Positions 25,673 through 34,907 of a stretch of DNA of 64,000 nucleotides are shown here, piece by piece (position 1 is the stretch's first letter; each line of letters starts with the position of its first letter). Below the pieces are notes generated by a model. The model was not told the DNA's origin. It searched no databases and was given only the letters and a program-made list of their open reading frames with translations. A program made the translations under genes and the position numbers. Source of the DNA: Deltaproteobacteria bacterium (GTDB lineage: Bacteria > Myxococcota_A > UBA796 > UBA2385); the NCBI GenBank assembly GCA_018401435.1, contig JAGYJW010000027.1:29826-93825 (forward strand), read 5' to 3'.

Positions 25673-26613
25673 CGGTCCTGCACCATGGCCACGTGGATGC
25701 GGCGGGGCCCGGAAAAGGGCGCGCGGCCGTGCATCACACGGAGATTGTCGAGGATCAACAGGTCACCGGCCTCCCAGGGCTGCCGGTGGGCCCGCGCCCA
25801 GGCAAGGTTGCGAATCCGGGCCAGCTCGTCGGTGTCGAGGGGCTCGCCATCGCCGTGGGTGGCGTCGGTGGGGCGGTCGGCAGAGGCCCACCGGGCGGCC
25901 AGGCGCTCGCCCCGGGCACCCAAGGCGCTGGGGTGCCAGAGATCGGCCTGGGAGGCCCACAGGGGCGTCCCGGTGACCGGGTGGGGGCGCAGCGCCGGCC
26001 GCTGCAGCAGCACGCGCAGGCCACCGGCGGGATCCCAAGCCCACTCGGCCCCCTCCGCGTGCAGCCAGGCCTCCACCGCAGCCCGGTCCGCCCCTTCGAA
26101 GTGGGCCTGCCAGCTCTTGCCCAGACCACCGCCACCGTGCATATTCTTGAGGTAGGCAAGCCCCCGGGCATCATAGCGTGCCACCGTCTCTGCAGGCAGG
26201 GCCTCCACCAGCTCCGCGGCACAAGCCAAAGCCGTCTCGCCGCCTTGATCGGCAGGGGTCTCGCAATGCAAGAGCAGGGTGGCGGGAGGCTGCTTGAGAT
26301 AGGACAGCTCACCATGCAGCGGAATGCGCTCAGTGGCGGGGTAGGCGGTGGAGGTGTAGACGCCGCCGCCCAGGGACCTTCGGTTGGACTGGCCGAAGAG
26401 GTAGGGTGCCGGCCGAGGATCGAATGCCTGCACCGCCTGCGCAAAGGCGCCAGCGCCCGCGATGCCGAAGCCCCGCAGCCACCAGGCCCCATCCTGCACC
26501 AAGGCGGCGCGCAAGGCCGCGCCCTCGGCCTGCAGCCAGGCGCAGAGCTGGGCCGGCCGAATCCCAAGTTCGGTGGGCGTCATCAAACGCGGGGACCAAC
26601 GCGCAGAATCCAT
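25669..26613 (-). CDS. TauD/SyrP-like Fe(II)/2-oxoglutarate dioxygenase
   Basis: A 314-residue member of the TauD/TfdA family. The iron-binding facial triad is visible as HGE (in IPLHGELSYLKQPP, with Glu replacing Asp) and the distal His in DNLRVMHGR. The 2-oxoglutarate-binding Arg lies in GPRRIHVAMVQ. ADQGGETALA is also a family block. The HxE variant is shared with SyrP-type enzymes that hydroxylate amino acids on carrier proteins. It is cytosolic and the first gene of the dlt-like operon, so carrier-bound amino acid hydroxylation is a reasonable hypothesis. The start at ATG 26613 leaves a 68-base divergent promoter region. Confidence 0.85.
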   Translation of the reverse strand: MDSARWSPRLMTPTELGIRPAQLCAWLQAEGAALRAALVQDGAWWLRGFGIAGAGAFAQAVQAFDPRPAPYLFGQSNRRSLGGGVYTSTAYPATERIPLHGELSYLKQPPATLLLHCETPADQGGETALACAAELVEALPAETVARYDARGLAYLKNMHGGGGLGKSWQAHFEGADRAAVEAWLHAEGAEWAWDPAGGLRVLLQRPALRPHPVTGTPLWASQADLWHPSALGARGERLAARWASADRPTDATHGDGEPLDTDELARIRNLAWARAHRQPWEAGDLLILDNLRVMHGRAPFSGPRRIHVAMVQDR

Positions 26614-26681
26614 GCCGCCAGCCTACCACGCGCGCCGCCTCGCCCCTGCGCGGCGCCGGGCCCGTGCGATACTGCGCGCCT

Positions 26682-28827
26682 GTGACCGTCGCCCGCCCCA
26701 TTGTCGAATGGACTGCTGTCCTGGCCTTCTACGTGCTCGGCGCCTTGGTCTTTCTGTGGCCGCTGCCCCTGCACTTCACCACCCACATCTGGGGGGATCG
26801 CTTTGACGCCTGGACCACGCTCTGGCTGGTTCAGCACTTGGGGGATCGCATCGGGGCGGGTGATCTGGCGTCGCGGACCACCGAGATCCTCTTTCCCCTG
26901 GGCTACGACCTCTGGTCTTTTGGCCACGTCGCCCTGCAGGTGATCGGGGGGGGGCTGGTGGCCGCGGGCCTGCCCCTGGTGACGGCCTACAACCTGCTGC
27001 TGGTGGGCGCCCTGGCCACCAGCGGCCTGGCGGCCCACGCCCTGGGACGGGCCCTGTCGGGGGACCACCTGGGCGGCCTGGTGTCGGGGGTGGCCTTCTG
27101 CACCACGCCCTACCTCTATGGCGAGGGCGCGGCGGGCTGCATCGAGCTGGTGGCAGCCGGCTTCTTGCCCCTCTTCGCGCTGTGCCTGGTGCGCCTGGTG
27201 CGGCGGCCGGGCTGGCGCAGGGCCCCTGCCTGCGGCCGCGGTGCTGGCGGTCACGGGGCCCTTCAACTGGTATTACACGCTCTTTTCGGGGATGTTGGGC
27301 CTGGGTTTTCTGCTGTGGCAGCTTGTGGAGGGGCGGCGGCAGGCGGCGGCCTGGATGCTCTGCGCCATGGCGGTGGCCGCCCTCAGCAACGCGCCGCTGA
27401 TCCCCCTGGTGCGCCAGGAGACCCCGACCCGGCCATCCATCTCGGCCGCGCTCTTCAGCGATGCCGCGGCCTGGACCCGGGTGGACGCCATCACCAATGG
27501 CGGCGCGCCGCTTTCCGAGCTGAGCCTGGCCCGCACCGAGGAGGTGGACGCCATCCAGGTCTACCGGAACGCGACGGCCATCGGCTCTCTGGTCGAGGCC
27601 CGCTTCACGGTGAACCCCCTGCGCTCGACCCCGGGCGCGCTGGCCTTCGGTGTGGGCCTGTTCGGGCTGGTGGCCGGGCGCCGGCGCAGCCTGGGCTGGG
27701 CGGCCATCGCCTTGGGCGCCACGGTCCTCACCCTGGGGCCCTTCCTGGCCCTGGACGAGCGGCCCCCCATGGACCGCTGGGCCGGCGCCTTTCCCCTGCC
27801 CTATTACTGGGCCTATGAGCACCTGCCCTTCTTCTCAAAGGCCTATCGACCCTACCGGATCGGCGTCATCACCTTGACCTGCCTGGGCGCCTTGGGCGCG
27901 GTGGGTACCGCGGCGGTGGCCACCGAGCTGCGCCGGCGCTGGGTCATCTTGGGGGTGGCCCTGCTCAGCGTGGTGGGTTTCAGCCAGCCGCTCTGGTCGG
28001 GCGACCAGCCCGCCCGGCGTCCCTTGTCCGATGCCCGCATCCCCGACCTCTATGGTGCGTTGGGGGAGCTGCCCCCAGGCGCGGTGGTCGAGGTGCCGCT
28101 TCAGTACCAGCCCACCACCATCGCCAACGCCCGCTATCAATATAACCAGACCCGACACAAGCACCCGGTGCTCAACTGCAACCAGCTGATCCGGCGGACC
28201 GATCTGCTGGCGTTCCGCGATTATGTGCTGGAAAACGCCTTCTTGAGCGCAATGGTCGACCTTGCCCGCAGCCGCCCGCCCTACCGGTTCACGGGCGCGG
28301 ATCTGGCGCGCATGCGGGAGGATGGCTTTGCTTATGTTGTGGTCCGCCACCGCGTCGAAGCCGACCTGCTGAGCCTGGCGGGCGAGGCCCGAGGGGACCT
28401 GGTAGTGGAGCCGGCCATGAGCCTCTTCCCCGCGGTCCTGGGCGAGCCCGTATTCACCGACCTGGACGGGTCCATCTACCGGCTGCCCGACCGCGTCGAG
28501 GCGACCCGAAGCTGGGTGATCGACGGCGAAGAGGTGGTGGACGTCGACTTCCCCTTCGACGCGCTGCGCTACCTGTTGCCCCTTCACCTGCCGCCCCGGG
28601 GCGGGCTGCCCCTGTGGGACGAGGGGGGGCGGCAGCTGAGCTTCTGGGCCCGCGCCTTGTCGGAGGAGCCCGTCTACGTCGAGCAGGGCGAGGCGCGCAC
28701 CCTGCTGCGGATCGACCCGGCCCACTGGACCTGGCAGCGCATCCCGCTGACCGACGGTCCCGTGGGCCTGGTGGCGGGCGAGGGCGGCGCCCGGCTGGAG
28801 ATCACCCAGGTCCAGGTGCTGCGGTGA
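26682..28827 (+). CDS. Large polytopic membrane protein with one frameshift
   Basis: The reading frame from GTG 26682 encodes a first hydrophobic half with a GT-C-like outer loop (HIWGDRFDAWTTLWLVQHL). Near 27215-27235 the protein-like sequence moves to the next frame (LPAAAVLAVTGPFNWYYTLFSG) and runs to the stop at 28825-28827. Joined, the product is about 715 residues, with about ten helices and a C-terminal periplasmic region of about 280 residues. The large loop holds VEVPLQYQPTTIANARYQYNQ, a block seen in bacterial YfhO/GT-C-like membrane proteins. The next gene overlaps its stop by GTGA. The role in glycan export or transfer is inferred. Confidence 0.62.
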
Positions 28828-29405
28828 CCCGGGCGCCCGCCGCCGCTGCGGCCCTGGCCCTGGCCCTGCTGTGGTTTGGCTGGGCGGGATCGGCGGCCTT
28901 CGACCTGCTGGTGGGCCTACGGGATCCCGCGGTCCTGGTGGCTTCGGGCAAGGACGCCCCGGCCCCGGATTCGTCCCGCACCGCCGCGGAGCGGGAGGAG
29001 CTGGATCGCTTGCACCAGGTATCTGAGCAGTGGGCGCCCCGGGCCGCCGCGCTGCTCAGCCCCGAGCAGCGTGCCCGGGGCCGCCTTCTGGCCACGGCCA
29101 TGCCTCTCCAGCCTCCCGCGCCCAGCCGGCTCTTGTCGGTCGAGGGGGATCTCTGGGGCCTCAGTCAGGCGTTGATCGGGTACTACGGTGCGGTTCTGGG
29201 CGAGGCGCCTGCGCTGCCGGAGGCCGATCCCTGGGGAACCCTGAGCCGCCGCGAGCGCGTCCGTGCCCTGCTGGCGCTGATCGAGGCGGGTGAGCTGGAG
29301 ACCGATCAGGCGGCCGCCTTGCTGGCGCTCACCTTGGAGGCCATGCAGGCGCAGGCGGCGGGTGTGGACCTCGCCGAGGGACAGGACCGCCCCCGGTCCC
29401 GCTGA
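28824..29405 (+). CDS. Hypothetical N-terminally anchored protein
   Basis: A 193-residue protein with one N-terminal hydrophobic segment (AAAALALALLWFGWAGSAAF) and an Ala/Leu/Glu-rich helical remainder (AEREELDRLHQVSEQW, RRERVRALLALIEAGEL). The GTG overlaps the stop of the large membrane protein by four bases, so it is probably an accessory subunit of that protein in the periplasm. I recognise no family. It ends 44 bases before the GGDEF gene. Confidence 0.6.
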   Translation: MTRAPAAAAALALALLWFGWAGSAAFDLLVGLRDPAVLVASGKDAPAPDSSRTAAEREELDRLHQVSEQWAPRAAALLSPEQRARGRLLATAMPLQPPAPSRLLSVEGDLWGLSQALIGYYGAVLGEAPALPEADPWGTLSRRERVRALLALIEAGELETDQAAALLALTLEAMQAQAAGVDLAEGQDRPRSR

Positions 29406-29449
29406 AGGATTCGGTCGCAGGGGGCAGGCCTGTGGCATAAACGGCCCGA

Positions 29450-31223
29450 ATGGCCCAACTGTCGCGCCTCCCCATCCCCGACTCCTGGCTGCCCCTGATC
29501 AGCGACCAGGCGCGCAGCCGGCCCCGGCTGCAGCAGGCCTTGGACCGCTGGCTGGCTGCGCCCTCTGACGGCGACCTTGCCTTGGACCTGCACCTCTGTG
29601 TCGCGACGGCCGACCCTCCCGCCGCCGCCGAGCGGCAGCCGGGCTGCCCCCGAGGCCCGCGCCACGGCCCCGACCGGACGCCTGCTGCTGGGCATGCTGG
29701 ACTGCCGTCTGGGCCGTCACGACGAGGCCGCCCTGGCCCTGGACGAGCTGTGCAACGAGGCCCGCATCCACGCCGATGAGCGCCTGCTGGCCTGGGTGCT
29801 GGTGGAGCGGGCGCGGGCCCGGTCCCTGCTGCGGGATCGGGGTTGCTGTGCCGAGCTGCTGCAAGAGGCCGCCCTGCTGGCCCGGCGCCTGGGCTTGGCC
29901 CGATTGGAGACCATGGCCCTGACCAACCTGGGCATGCTGCATGGGCAAGACGGCGAGCCTGTGCCCTATGCCCACTACACCTGCGAGGCCCTGGCCGTTG
30001 CCCGCGCCGCGGGTGACGACGAAGGCGTGGCCCACTGCTTGAGCAACCTGGGCGGCGCGCTGAGCGCAGGCGGCCAGCTGGACGAGGCGCTGCGCTGTTA
30101 CGACGAGTGCTTGCCCCTGGCCCGGAATGGCGGCTGGCCCTATATCGAGGCCCTCTGCCTGGCGGGCCGCGGCGGCCTTCGCTTCGAGCGGGGGGACCCG
30201 GATGGCGGGCTGGCCGACTATGACGCCAGCGAACGCATCCTCGACCAGTTGGGCAAGCGCTCGCAAGTGGTGCACCAGCACCTCCTGCAGTGCGCCTACC
30301 TGGTCAGAGCTGGCCGCGCCGATGCTGCAATGCAGCGCGCCTTGGGTTGCATCGAGCTGGCTCGGCAGCACGGCTTCCAGACCATGGAAGCCACCGGGCA
30401 GGAGCGCCTGGCCGAGGCCCTGGAGGCCCTGGGGCGCTTTCCGGACGCCCTGCGGGCGCTGCGCAAGAGCCTGGAGATCCAACGCGGGGCCCTGGACAGC
30501 CGCCTGGCCGAGGCCGAACGTGCGGCCGCCCGCAGCCAGAAGGCCCTGGCGGCGCACCGTCGCGCCCAGTGGGAGCGGGAGCGGCGGGTGGAGTCCGAGG
30601 AGCGCAGCCGGGCCCTCGCTGCCGCGTTGATCGAGCGTGAGCACCTGCGCAAGGACCTCATTCGGGCCTCTCGCACCGACGCGCTGACGCAGCTGGCCAA
30701 CCGACGCGCCTTCGACGAAGGCATGGGTTGGACCCTCGCCCAATCCAAGCGGCGCTACCGCCCGGTTGCGCTGATTCTCTGTGACCTGGACCACTTCAAG
30801 GCCATCAACGACAGCTTTGGCCATGCCGCCGGCGATCGTGTATTGGCCCGGGTGGCGGCGCGCCTGGCCGGGAGGGTGCGCGCGGGCGACCTGGTGGCCC
30901 GGTGGGGCGGAGAAGAGTTCGCCGTGTTGCTGCCCGACACCGAGCTGGGGGGTGCCTTGGCCCTGGCCGAGGCGCTGCGCCAGGCCATCGCGGACGCCCC
31001 CCTCACCACGGCGGCCGGGCCGCTCAACATCAGCCTCAGCCTGGGCGTCGCGGTGACCCGCCCCGACATGTTGGACGCCGACGCCTTGCTGCGTTCGGCC
31101 GACCTCGCCCTCTACGAGGCCAAGGCCAGGGGTCGCAACCGGGTGGTCGCCGCACGGGGCGAGGGCCAGGGGGCAGCCCGCGGCCGGGGCCATATTGACC
31201 GGGATTCGCGTTCGGGCGCCTGA
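29450..31223 (+). CDS. TPR-GGDEF diguanylate cyclase with one frameshift
   Basis: A cytosolic protein of about 590 residues after joining one shift near 29630-29640 (DLHLCVATADPPAAAE continues as RAAPEARATAPTGRLLL). The first 300 residues are tetratricopeptide-like helical repeats (ALTNLGMLHGQ, HCLSNLGGALSAGGQLDEALRCYDE). A coiled coil (AEAERAAARSQKALAAHRR) joins them to a GGDEF domain with RTDALTQLANRRAF, CDLDHFKAINDSFGH and the active-site loop RWGGEEF. An inhibitory I-site RAGD lies five residues before GGEEF, so product feedback is likely. No membrane segment or receiver domain is present; the TPRs are the input. It makes cyclic di-GMP, and a PilZ protein is encoded about 6.5 kb away. Confidence 0.85.
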
Positions 31224-31290
31224 GAAGCGCCCCAACAGGCGCTGCGCGGGGGGTTATCTCCCCTTCCCTGCCGCGCGGTCCCGCTGCGCG

Positions 31291-31336
31291 CCCCACTCTG
31301 CTCTCCCCACTCTGCTCTCCCCACTCTGCTCTCCCC
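31291..31336. repeat. 14-base tandem repeat, three copies plus four bases
   Basis: The unit ccccactctgctct occurs exactly three times (31291-31304, 31305-31318, 31319-31332) plus a final cccc. It is a pyrimidine tract on the plus strand lying directly before the ribosome-binding site of the sulfatase-fold gene. Slippage there would change the 5' leader length without touching the protein. Confidence 0.9.
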
Positions 31337-31338
31337 GT

Positions 31339-31343
31339 GGAGG
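31339..31343 (+). promoter_or_regulatory. Ribosome-binding site deciding the ATG at 31349
   Basis: GGAGG with a 5-base spacer selects ATG 31349 over the in-frame upstream ATG at 31337. The chosen start gives a clean lipoprotein signal. Confidence 0.75.
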
Positions 31344-31348
31344 CCCCG

Positions 31349-32737
31349 ATGATTCTCGCCCTGCTGCTGGCCTGTACCGGCGCCGAAGCGCCGCCCACCC
31401 AGCCTTCGCCGCCGCCGACCGCCCCGGCCGAGAAGCAGACCGACGCCTATGACCTCTCCCAGAAGGCCGACCACCTCAACGTCATCCTCATTGACGTGGA
31501 CGCCATGCGGGCCGACTTCCTGACGCCGGAGTTCGCCCCCAACCTGGTGAAGCTGGCCGGCGAGTCCATCCAGTTCACCCAGGCCTCTTCGTCGGCTTCC
31601 TGGACGGTGCCGGCCACCATGGCGATGTGGACCGGCCTGTGGCCCAGCCGCCACAAGATCGTCAACAAGCTCACCCCAGACGCCAGCGGCGAGATGGTCT
31701 TCAGCCGCCTCGCAGACGACATCCCCACCTTTCCGGATCTGCTTGTCCAACAAGGTTGGCGGGCGGCGGCCTTTACCGGTGGCGCCGGCGTGCAGGCCCG
31801 CTTCGGCTATGACCGCGGCTTCGAGACCTACCTCGACGACAAGGTCTTTGGCGGCTTCGACCACAGCCTGCCGCCGGCCCGCGACTGGGTCGACGCCAAC
31901 GCCGACGCCCACTTCTTCCTCTTTCTGCACGGCTACGACGCCCACGGCCAGCACCCCCTGCTGGACCAGACTCCCCGGGAGGCCGTGCCCGGCTACACCG
32001 GCACCCTCGACGGCGGCATCGAGGAGCAGGCCCGCTTCCGCGAGCTGGGCCTCGCCGCCATCCAGAAGGCCGGCGACCCCCCGCAGCTGGACATGGACCC
32101 CGCCGACCTCGACTTCTTGAAGGCCGTCTACGGCGCCAAGATCAAGGAGGCCGACGCCCGTGTGGGTGCCATGATCGACCACCTGCGCGCGAGGGGCATC
32201 CTGGATCGCAGCATCGTGGTGGTGGTGGCTGATCACGGCGAAGAGTTCGGCGAGCACGGCTATATCGACCATGGCGCCACCCTCTGCGAGCACCAGCTTC
32301 ATGTGCCCCTGTTCTTCCGCCTGCCGGGCGGCGAACACCAGGTCATCGACACGCCGGTTCGCACCATCGACCTCTTCCCCACCGTCTTTGACCTGCTCGG
32401 TTATGACCTGCCGGTGGGCATTGACGGGCAGAGCCTGCTGCCGGCCTTCCGGGGCGAGAAGCCCACCCTCGACCTCTATGCCGAGTCCGACTACCGGCTC
32501 TTCGTGCACCTGCGCTCCCTGCGCAAGGGCAGCGCCAAGCTCCTGCTGGACCTCGAAGACGGCGAAAAGCAGCTCTTCGACCTGGCCAGCGACCCCGCAG
32601 AGACGGCGCCCCAGGCCAAGGGCGACGCGCGGGTGCTCTACGAGCTGGAGCAGGGCATCCGCAAGGCCATGTTGGCGGCCAGCGCCGACCCCCAGTCCTT
32701 CCTGGGCGTGCACCAGGAGCCCGTGAAGGTCTACTGA
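31349..32737 (+). CDS. Sulfatase/alkaline-phosphatase-superfamily lipoprotein
   Basis: A 462-residue exported lipoprotein (lipobox LLLAC at residues 5-9) of the sulfatase/phosphoglycerol-transferase fold. Metal-binding blocks are VILIDVDAMRADFL, VVADHGEEFGEHG and CEHQLHVPLFF. The position that carries the formylglycine motif C/S-x-P-x-R in true sulfatases reads SASWTVPATMAMWTG. So there is no FGly site, and a Thr or Ser probably acts as nucleophile, as in LtaS-like and phosphonate-type members. A sulfatase activity is therefore unlikely. ATG 31349 is set by the upstream ribosome-binding site. The substrate is unknown. Confidence 0.82.
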   Translation: MILALLLACTGAEAPPTQPSPPPTAPAEKQTDAYDLSQKADHLNVILIDVDAMRADFLTPEFAPNLVKLAGESIQFTQASSSASWTVPATMAMWTGLWPSRHKIVNKLTPDASGEMVFSRLADDIPTFPDLLVQQGWRAAAFTGGAGVQARFGYDRGFETYLDDKVFGGFDHSLPPARDWVDANADAHFFLFLHGYDAHGQHPLLDQTPREAVPGYTGTLDGGIEEQARFRELGLAAIQKAGDPPQLDMDPADLDFLKAVYGAKIKEADARVGAMIDHLRARGILDRSIVVVVADHGEEFGEHGYIDHGATLCEHQLHVPLFFRLPGGEHQVIDTPVRTIDLFPTVFDLLGYDLPVGIDGQSLLPAFRGEKPTLDLYAESDYRLFVHLRSLRKGSAKLLLDLEDGEKQLFDLASDPAETAPQAKGDARVLYELEQGIRKAMLAASADPQSFLGVHQEPVKVY

Positions 32738-32838
32738 CGCCAGGCGCTTTCAAGGTAGACTGATCCACAGGTGGCAGGTGGGTCGGCGCGGGCCCTCCCC
32801 GACCTGCCTGATACACCCGACCGCGCCGAGGAGAAAAC

Positions 32839-34461
32839 GTGGCCTACAAGCCCTCTCTCGACCCGATCCTCTACACCACGGCAGCCGAAGACGTCGACCG
32901 GCGCTTCATGGCCCAGATGGCAGAGCAGGACGAACGGCCCGTTCCCACCGATGCCAACCTGCCCCGGGTCACCCTGGTGGTCGGGCCCTCGCCCTTCTCC
33001 ATGCCCCGCGGTTGGGAATTTTTCCTGACCTCGCCCTATGAAGGCGTCAGCTACATCGGCACCGTGCTGCACAACGCCGGCTACGCCGTGCGCATCGTCG
33101 ATGTGCGCTACGACCCGACGCCCCTGCAGACGGCGGTGGCCGCCTGCCAGCACGACACCGATGTCATCGGGCTCGCCACCTTCGAGGACAACTACCCCTT
33201 CCTCGAGAGCTTCATCGCCGAGGTGAAGTCCGCCCGCCCCGACGTGCCCATCATCCTGGGCGGGTCGCTGGTGACCAGCGTGCCCCATGTCTTCATGAAC
33301 GAGACGAAGGCCGACGTGGCCGTCATCAGCGAGGGGGAGATCACCATCCTCGAGGTGATGGAGAGCTATTCCCGGGGCGGCTGGTCCAAGGACCTGCCCC
33401 AGATCCGCGGCATCTGGTACCGCGACGCCGATGGCCGCCCCCAGTCCACGCCGCCCCGCGGCCAGATGCCCGATCTGGACTCGCTGCCGGTGATGAACCT
33501 CGACCTGTGGCCCCAGTCCCGGGACCCCCGCGGCCTGCAGACCCAGATCATCAGCAGCTATAGCCGCGGCTGCAAGATGGACTGCAGCTTCTGCTACCGG
33601 ACCACGCCCCAGGAGCGCGTGAAGTCTCCCCAGAAGCTCAACCGCGAGCTGGCGGTGCTCAAGGCCCGCCATGGCATCGACTTCGTCTTCTTCGTGGACC
33701 TCACCTTCTCGGCCCACAAGCGCCAGACCCTCGAATACTGCGAGGTCATCGGCCAGCACGACCTGGGCTGGACCTGCTTGACCCGCAACAGCGACGTGGA
33801 CGCCGAGGTGGCCAAAGCCATGGCGGGGGCGGGCTGCGACATCGCCCTCTTCGGGGTCGAGTCCCTCACCCCGGCGGCCCTCAAGCAGGCCCGAAAGGGC
33901 AGCACCGAGAATATGGCCAACCGGGCCATGCGCCACTCCTGGGACGCCGGCATGCGCTACGGCGGCCTCACCATCGTGGGCTTGCCCGGCGAAACGCCCG
34001 AAACACTGGACCATATGGCCCAATGGGCCGAGGGCCACCGCAGCATCACCCGGGTCAAGTACCTGTCGGCCATGCCCGGCACCTCGGTCTACCACCAGGC
34101 CCTCGAGTCCGGCATCATCCGCTCCGAGGTCGAGCACCTGCGCTGGCTGAGCGTCGAGCAGGCCCTGGAGCGCGACGAGTTCCTGAACTACAACGGGCTG
34201 CCCGACGCCGTCATGCGCCGGGCCTACAAGCGCATCTACGACAGCTATTGCGAGGGTCCGGTGATGGACTTCAAGCACTGGCCCGAGCACTTCGCCTATT
34301 ACGACCCCGACCCCACCCCGGGCCGCGAGTGGCGGGCGGACTTCGCCTCGGCGGGCGCCGTGCCGGATCCGGGCACCCTGCAGTACCGCGGCCTGCACGC
34401 GGCCTCCGAGGGCGTGACCTTCAGCCAGCGCCCCAGCGCGTCCCAGGCGGTGCACGTCTGA
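32839..34461 (+). CDS. B12-binding radical SAM enzyme
   Basis: A 540-residue cytosolic enzyme of the BchE/HpnJ-like class. A cobalamin-binding domain occupies about residues 40-190 (SPYEGVSYIGTVLHNAGYAV, GLATFEDN, ILGGSLVT). The radical SAM core starts at about residue 230 with the cluster motif CKMDCSFCY (CxxxCxxC), followed by FFVDLTFSAHKRQ, LFGVESLTPAALKQARKG and GLTIVGLPGETPET. It makes a 5'-deoxyadenosyl radical and probably methylates or rearranges an unactivated carbon. The GTG start is fixed by GAGGAG at 32828-32833. It is the first gene of a tightly overlapping operon with a rubrerythrin-like protein and a GyrB-methyltransferase fusion. Confidence 0.9.
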   Translation: MAYKPSLDPILYTTAAEDVDRRFMAQMAEQDERPVPTDANLPRVTLVVGPSPFSMPRGWEFFLTSPYEGVSYIGTVLHNAGYAVRIVDVRYDPTPLQTAVAACQHDTDVIGLATFEDNYPFLESFIAEVKSARPDVPIILGGSLVTSVPHVFMNETKADVAVISEGEITILEVMESYSRGGWSKDLPQIRGIWYRDADGRPQSTPPRGQMPDLDSLPVMNLDLWPQSRDPRGLQTQIISSYSRGCKMDCSFCYRTTPQERVKSPQKLNRELAVLKARHGIDFVFFVDLTFSAHKRQTLEYCEVIGQHDLGWTCLTRNSDVDAEVAKAMAGAGCDIALFGVESLTPAALKQARKGSTENMANRAMRHSWDAGMRYGGLTIVGLPGETPETLDHMAQWAEGHRSITRVKYLSAMPGTSVYHQALESGIIRSEVEHLRWLSVEQALERDEFLNYNGLPDAVMRRAYKRIYDSYCEGPVMDFKHWPEHFAYYDPDPTPGREWRADFASAGAVPDPGTLQYRGLHAASEGVTFSQRPSASQAVHV

Positions 34462-34907
34462 AGCCCCAGCCGCCGGCCCTGCAAGACACCCTCAGCCACG
34501 CCCTCCTCCGCGAAGCCTTCGCGCGGGACGCGCAAGCGGCGATATTGTGTGGATATTTCGCTGATATTGCCCGCATCGAGGGCCTGACCGGCCTGGCCGG
34601 CATGCTCGAAGACCTGGGAGAGCTGCTGCGCATGGACGCGGGGGGCCACCTGGACTTCTTGATGCGGGCGGGCGAGCCCCTGACCGGGGCGCCGGTGGGT
34701 GGCAGCACCGAGAACCTGCAAGCCCTGGTGCAGGGCTGGACCGAGGCGGCTGAGCATGGCTTGCCCGAGATGGCCCGCACCGCCCGCGGCGAGGGCCTGC
34801 TGGACCTGGCGAGCTGGTTTGACAGCCTGCGCTGGGCCCGGGCCGACCAGCTGGGTCGGCTGCGAGCGGCCTTGGGAGAGGGCAGCCCTGCGGGAGAGTC
34901 GGCGTGA
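34458..34907 (+). CDS. Rubrerythrin/ferritin-like helical protein, altered metal ligands
   Basis: A 149-residue all-helical protein with the ferritin-like pattern LLREAFARDAQAAILCGYFADIARIEGLTGLAGMLEDLGELLRMDAGGHLDFL. Rubrerythrins have ESQA...Y...FA..A..EG and ExxH; here the first Glu is Asp and the second ligand block is DAGGH. The diiron site may therefore be altered or lost. The only start close to the upstream stop is CTG 34458, which overlaps it as CTGA; no ATG or GTG fits, so the start is uncertain. It ends overlapping the next gene's GTG (34904), so it is coupled on both sides. An oxygen-protective or electron role for the radical enzyme is inference. Confidence 0.55.
   Translation: MKPQPPALQDTLSHALLREAFARDAQAAILCGYFADIARIEGLTGLAGMLEDLGELLRMDAGGHLDFLMRAGEPLTGAPVGGSTENLQALVQGWTEAAEHGLPEMARTARGEGLLDLASWFDSLRWARADQLGRLRAALGEGSPAGESA

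Noticed and set aside
31291..31336. Short direct repeats considered as a CRISPR remnant
   Set aside because: Copies are contiguous without spacers, and no cas gene is present anywhere in the window.
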